From Paracoccaceae bacterium (GTDB taxonomy: Bacteria > Pseudomonadota > Alphaproteobacteria > Rhodobacterales > Rhodobacteraceae): a stretch of DNA of 7,612 bases. The stretch is from assembly GCA_026982255.1 (NCBI GenBank), contig JALSHL010000326.1, forward strand, positions 1 through 7,612, given 5' to 3'. Below the pieces are notes generated by a model that was not told the DNA's origin, made no database searches, and saw only the letters and a list, made by a program, of their open reading frames with translations. This document shows positions 5,739 to 7,612 of the stretch, piece after piece. The first letter of the stretch is position 1. Each line of letters begins with the position of its first letter. A program made the position numbers and the translations under genes.

Positions 5739-7073
5739 ATGAAAAAATCTACGAAAATTCTGGGGCTTGGCGCAGCGCTTTCGCTGCTGGCCGCCCCCGC
5801 ATTCGCGCAGGAGACCGCCGAATATACGGTGTTTATCCTCAACTCGCTGCTGTTCCTGATCGGCGGTTTTCTGGTGTTCTGGATGGCGGCGGGCTTTACC
5901 ATGCTCGAGGCCGGTCTGGTGCGCTCCAAGAACGTCACCATGCAGCTGACCAAGAATATGGCGCTGTTCTCGCTGGCGGGGATTGTCTATTACCTGCTCG
6001 GCTATAACCTGATGTATCCGCTCGGCAGCTGGTCGATCGGCACGGACGAGACCGGCGGTTACCTCGGGGCGTTCGCGGTTGCGGCGCTGGAAGCGGTCGG
6101 CGTCGGGCCGGACGGTGTGGACGACCTGTCCTATGCCTCCACCGGTTCGGATTTCTTCTTCCAGCTGATGTTTGCGGCAGCGACAGCCTCCATTGTTTCG
6201 GGCACATTGGCCGAGCGCATCAAGCTGTGGCCCTTCCTGATCTTTACCGTTCTGCTGACCGGTCTGATCTATCCGATCCAGGCCAGCTGGAAATGGGGCG
6301 GCGGGTTCCTCGACAGCCAGTTCGGTTTCCTCGACTTTGCCGGGTCTACCGTAGTGCATTCCGTGGGTGGCTGGGCTGCTCTGGCAGGGGCGCTGGTTCT
6401 GGGGCCGCGCATCGGCCGCTACACCAAAGAAGGCCGTGTGGTTCCCTTCCCCGGCTCCAACCTGCCGCTGGCCACGCTCGGCACGTTTATCCTGTGGATG
6501 GGCTGGTTCGGGTTCAATGGCGGCTCGCAGCTGGCCATGGGCTCCATCGGTGACGTTGCCGACATCAGCCGCATCTTTGCCAACACCAACACGGCCGCCA
6601 TGGGTGGCGCGGTTGCGGCGCTGGTTCTGACGCAGTTGCTGTATAAAAAACCGGACCTTACCATGATCCTGAACGGCGCGCTGGCCGGTCTGGTGTCGAT
6701 CACGGCCGAGCCGCTGACCCCGACGCTGGGCGAGGCAACGCTGATCGGTGCAGCGGGCGGTGTGATCGTGGTCTTTGCGGTGCCGTTCCTCGACAAGCTG
6801 AAAATCGACGATGCGGTCGGTGCCATTCCGGTGCATCTGCTGGCCGGTATCTGGGGCACGATCGCCGTGCTGTTCACCAACCCGGAGGCGACGATCAAGG
6901 GCCAGTTCCTGTCGATCATCATCGTCGGTGTGTTTGTCTTCGTGGTGTCCTACATCGTCTGGACCATCCTGAAGCTGACCGTCGGTATCCGCGTCAGCGA
7001 AGAGGACGAGATCACCGGTCTGGACATGGCGGAACTGGGGATGGAAGCCTATCCCGATTTCTCCCGCAGCTAA
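5739..7073 (+). CDS. amtB: Ammonium transporter AmtB, 444 aa
   Basis: A trimeric inner-membrane ammonium channel. A cleavable signal peptide is visible (KKSTK, a hydrophobic core, then APAFA before QE, cleavage near residue 24), followed by about 11 hydrophobic helices. Key residues map well: FWMAAGFTMLEAGLVRSKN (47-65); MFAAATASIVSGTLAERIK (144-162) with the outer gate Phe 145; WKWGGG (184-189), the Trp of the ammonium-binding vestibule; DFAGSTVVH (199-207) with Asp 199 and twin-His His 207; GWFGFNGGS (255-263) with Phe 257; and VHLLAGIWG (365-373) with the second pore His 366. The cytosolic tail RVSEEDEITGLDMAELGMEAY (418-438) is the GlnK-responsive C-terminus, with EHG altered to ELG. It resembles the subtype common in marine bacteria, but I cannot verify this. 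The upstream ribosome site, GAGAGACGG, is weaker than that of glnK. Two hairpins and a T-tract follow. Confidence 0.96.
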   Translation: MKKSTKILGLGAALSLLAAPAFAQETAEYTVFILNSLLFLIGGFLVFWMAAGFTMLEAGLVRSKNVTMQLTKNMALFSLAGIVYYLLGYNLMYPLGSWSIGTDETGGYLGAFAVAALEAVGVGPDGVDDLSYASTGSDFFFQLMFAAATASIVSGTLAERIKLWPFLIFTVLLTGLIYPIQASWKWGGGFLDSQFGFLDFAGSTVVHSVGGWAALAGALVLGPRIGRYTKEGRVVPFPGSNLPLATLGTFILWMGWFGFNGGSQLAMGSIGDVADISRIFANTNTAAMGGAVAALVLTQLLYKKPDLTMILNGALAGLVSITAEPLTPTLGEATLIGAAGGVIVVFAVPFLDKLKIDDAVGAIPVHLLAGIWGTIAVLFTNPEATIKGQFLSIIIVGVFVFVVSYIVWTILKLTVGIRVSEEDEITGLDMAELGMEAYPDFSRS

Positions 7074-7084
7074 AAGTCATTCCC

Positions 7085-7108
7085 TCCGGAGCGCTCGGGT
7101 GCTCCGGA
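7085..7108 (+). other. First of two hairpins after amtB
   Basis: TCCGGAGC at 7085-7092 pairs perfectly with GCTCCGGA at 7101-7108 around an 8-nt loop, starting 12 nt after the amtB stop. No T-tract follows directly, so by itself it is probably an mRNA 3'-end stabiliser or an auxiliary to the terminator 6 nt further on. Confidence 0.6.
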
Positions 7109-7114
7109 CACTTT

Positions 7115-7141
7115 CCCCGGCGTCCGCGCCGGGGTTTTTTT
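7115..7141 (+). terminator. Rho-independent terminator of glnK-amtB
   Basis: CCCCGGCG at 7115-7122 pairs with CGCCGGGG at 7127-7134 across a TCCG tetraloop, and seven T residues follow at 7135-7141. A perfect 8-bp GC stem plus U-tract is a textbook intrinsic terminator on the plus strand. On the minus strand the hairpin is not followed by T residues, so it is probably not bidirectional. Confidence 0.92.
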
Positions 7142-7150
7142 ATGTCTGGT

Positions 7151-7184
7151 CTAGGGTCAGGACCCGTTAATCCGACGCGCGCAG
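7151..7184. repeat. Left terminal inverted repeat
   Basis: 34 bp, inverted relative to 7385-7418. The outer 24 bp are perfect, including CTAG. Mismatches fall at 7175 and 7177, and pairing resumes through GCGCAG at 7179-7184. Confidence 0.85.
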
Positions 7185-7187
7185 CGC

Positions 7188-7277
7188 CATCGGCACGAAA
7201 TATCGGTGGGTTGCTGCCCGCAGGTAAGGGTGCTCCCCTTTCCAAGGGCAGCGAGCCGCTGAGATGAAGTGCCGATG
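7188..7277. repeat. Internal long imperfect hairpin A of the element
   Basis: CATCGGCAC (7188-7196) pairs with GTGCCGATG (7269-7277). The flanking 16-nt segments 7197-7212 and 7253-7268 are equal in length and pair at most positions when G-T wobble is allowed. GCTGCCC (7213-7219) pairs with GGGCAGC (7246-7252). The tip continues as GG-T-AAGGG (7223-7230) with CCCTT-T-CC (7236-7243) around a 5-nt loop. The 90-nt unit is therefore nearly continuous secondary structure. Confidence 0.7.
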
Positions 7278-7289
7278 ACGCCAGAAGGG

Positions 7290-7384
7290 TTTGGCGGATT
7301 TGCCCCCTGAATGCGTTCCAGCCCCTTGAAATAGCGCCGCTATTCCTGCGGGGCTGCGCCTGTTCAGAAAACAAATCCGTCAAA
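7290..7384. repeat. Internal long imperfect hairpin B of the element
   Basis: TTTGGCGGATTTG (7290-7302) pairs with CAAATCCGTCAAA (7372-7384) at 12 of 13 positions. CTGAA (7307-7311) pairs with TTCAG (7363-7367), and CAGCCCC (7319-7325) with GGGGCTG (7350-7356). The tip AATAGC-GCC-GCTATT spans 7330-7344. A 12-nt linker (7278-7289) separates it from hairpin A; with the terminal repeats as the closing stem, the element can form a three-way junction. Confidence 0.7.
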
Positions 7385-7612
7385 CTGCGCGGGCCGGATT
7401 AACGGGTCCTGACCCTAGTGGCAGGAGGGTGGTGGACTTGATTTCCTCCATCGACAGCAGGGCCGTGACGTTGAAGATTTTCACGTTGGCGATCAACGCC
7501 TGATAGAAGGCGTCATAGGCCTTGGCGTTTTTCACCCGCACTTTCAGGATGTAGTCGATATCGCCGGCGAGGCGGTGGGCCTCCAGCACCTCGGGGCGTT
7601 CCTGCAGGGTTT
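7380..7612 (-). CDS. Lrp/AsnC family transcriptional regulator, C-terminal part, 3' end altered by insertion (partial)
   Basis: The gene enters from the right edge on the minus strand; the DNA-binding helix-turn-helix lies outside the window. The 76 visible residues are the end of the RAM (AsnC effector-binding) domain: LQERPEVLEAHRLAGDIDYI with the family GDIDY signature, KVRVKNAKAYDAFYQALI, IFNVTALLSMEEIKSTTLLPL. Such regulators form dimers to octamers and respond to amino acids. Family members commonly end shortly after the TT-LPL stretch. Here the frame continues into the right repeat of the element as GSGPVNPARAV and stops at TGA 7382-7380. Without the element the frame would read DQT and stop at TAA over 7142-7140. 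The RAM fold is intact, so the protein may still work, with 11 extra residues instead of 3. Confidence 0.85.
   Translation of the reverse strand, partial: TLQERPEVLEAHRLAGDIDYILKVRVKNAKAYDAFYQALIANVKIFNVTALLSMEEIKSTTLLPLGSGPVNPARAV
7385..7418. repeat. Right terminal inverted repeat
   Basis: Partner of the left repeat. Its outer edge ends CTAG at 7415-7418. The minus-strand reading of this repeat supplies the final codons and the stop region of the Lrp/AsnC gene. Confidence 0.85.

Larger units (their letters stand above)
7151..7418. mobile_element. MITE-like non-autonomous insertion element with CTAG on both sides
   Basis: The ends form 34-bp inverted repeats (7151-7184 and 7385-7418, 32 of 34 matching). 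Each outer edge is CTAG, consistent with a 4-bp CTAG target duplication around a 260-bp element (7155-7414). Because CTAG is palindromic, a 2-bp TA duplication around 262 bp (7154-7415) fits equally well. The inner ends start GGTCAGGACC, or GGGTCAGGACCC in the TA reading. CTAG/YTAR targets are known for some IS5-family elements and TA for IS630/mariner types, so a parent IS of either kind is possible. There is no credible transposase ORF; the one long reading frame across it runs antisense through the terminator and into amtB. The interior is two long imperfect hairpins. It inserted in the last codons of the Lrp/AsnC gene. Confidence 0.78.

Noticed and set aside
7115..7141. Bidirectional terminator shared with the lrp gene
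   Set aside because: On the minus strand the hairpin is followed by AAAGTG, not a T-tract, so only plus-strand termination is supported.
7012..7383. Minus-strand open frame of 123 codons across the element, the terminator and the amtB end
   Set aside because: It crosses a strong terminator, element hairpins and the amtB coding end. The translation is low-complexity and resembles no transposase.
1..7612. tRNA, rRNA, CRISPR array, phage or toxin-antitoxin genes
   Set aside because: No cloverleaf with a CCA-type acceptor, no regularly spaced repeats and no such protein motifs were seen on either strand.

Overview
The window looks like chromosomal DNA of a GC-rich alphaproteobacterium, most likely Rhodobacterales (Rhodobacteraceae / Roseobacter type). 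This rests on protein character and gene order: a DUF4170 gene directly before a Kdo-transferase-like gene and lpxK, a glnK-amtB pair, and an alphaproteobacterial-type Lrp/AsnC regulator. No database search was possible, so the taxonomy is an inference.

Layout. (1) 1-175 is the 3' end of a HAD hydrolase gene, probably gph. (2) 214-516 is an unrecognised small ORF of about 100 codons. (3) 574-3061 is a tight plus-strand lipid A / inner-core cluster: DUF4170, a divergent waaA/kdtA homologue and lpxK. Both junctions are TGATG stop/start overlaps, and a plausible sigma-70 promoter lies at 513-540. (4) 3017-5080 on the minus strand is a class A penicillin-binding protein whose 3' end overlaps the 3' end of lpxK by 45 bp. 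(5) 5081-5374 is a divergent intergenic region, AT-rich in its middle, with a cluster of GCACAA/TTGTGC repeats. (6) 5375-7073 is glnK-amtB, ending in two hairpins and a strong intrinsic terminator at 7115-7141. (7) 7151-7418 is a 260-bp insertion-like element flanked by CTAG on both sides. (8) 7380-7612 on the minus strand is the 3' part of an Lrp/AsnC-family gene whose last codons come from the element.

How the genes work together. The first half is envelope biogenesis: LpxK makes lipid A by 4'-phosphorylation, the WaaA-like protein is expected to add Kdo or a related sugar, and the PBP polymerises and crosslinks peptidoglycan. The second half is nitrogen handling: AmtB conducts ammonium and GlnK gates it according to nitrogen status. 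The Lrp-type gene may be another amino-acid-responsive regulator.

The most unusual object is the 7151-7418 element. It has 34-bp terminal inverted repeats (32 of 34 match, CTAG included), no convincing transposase ORF, and two nested imperfect hairpins that fill nearly all of its interior. Removing it in silico restores a short C-terminus and a stop codon for the lrp gene, right at the amtB terminator. This fits a recent insertion of a non-autonomous, MITE-like structured element.
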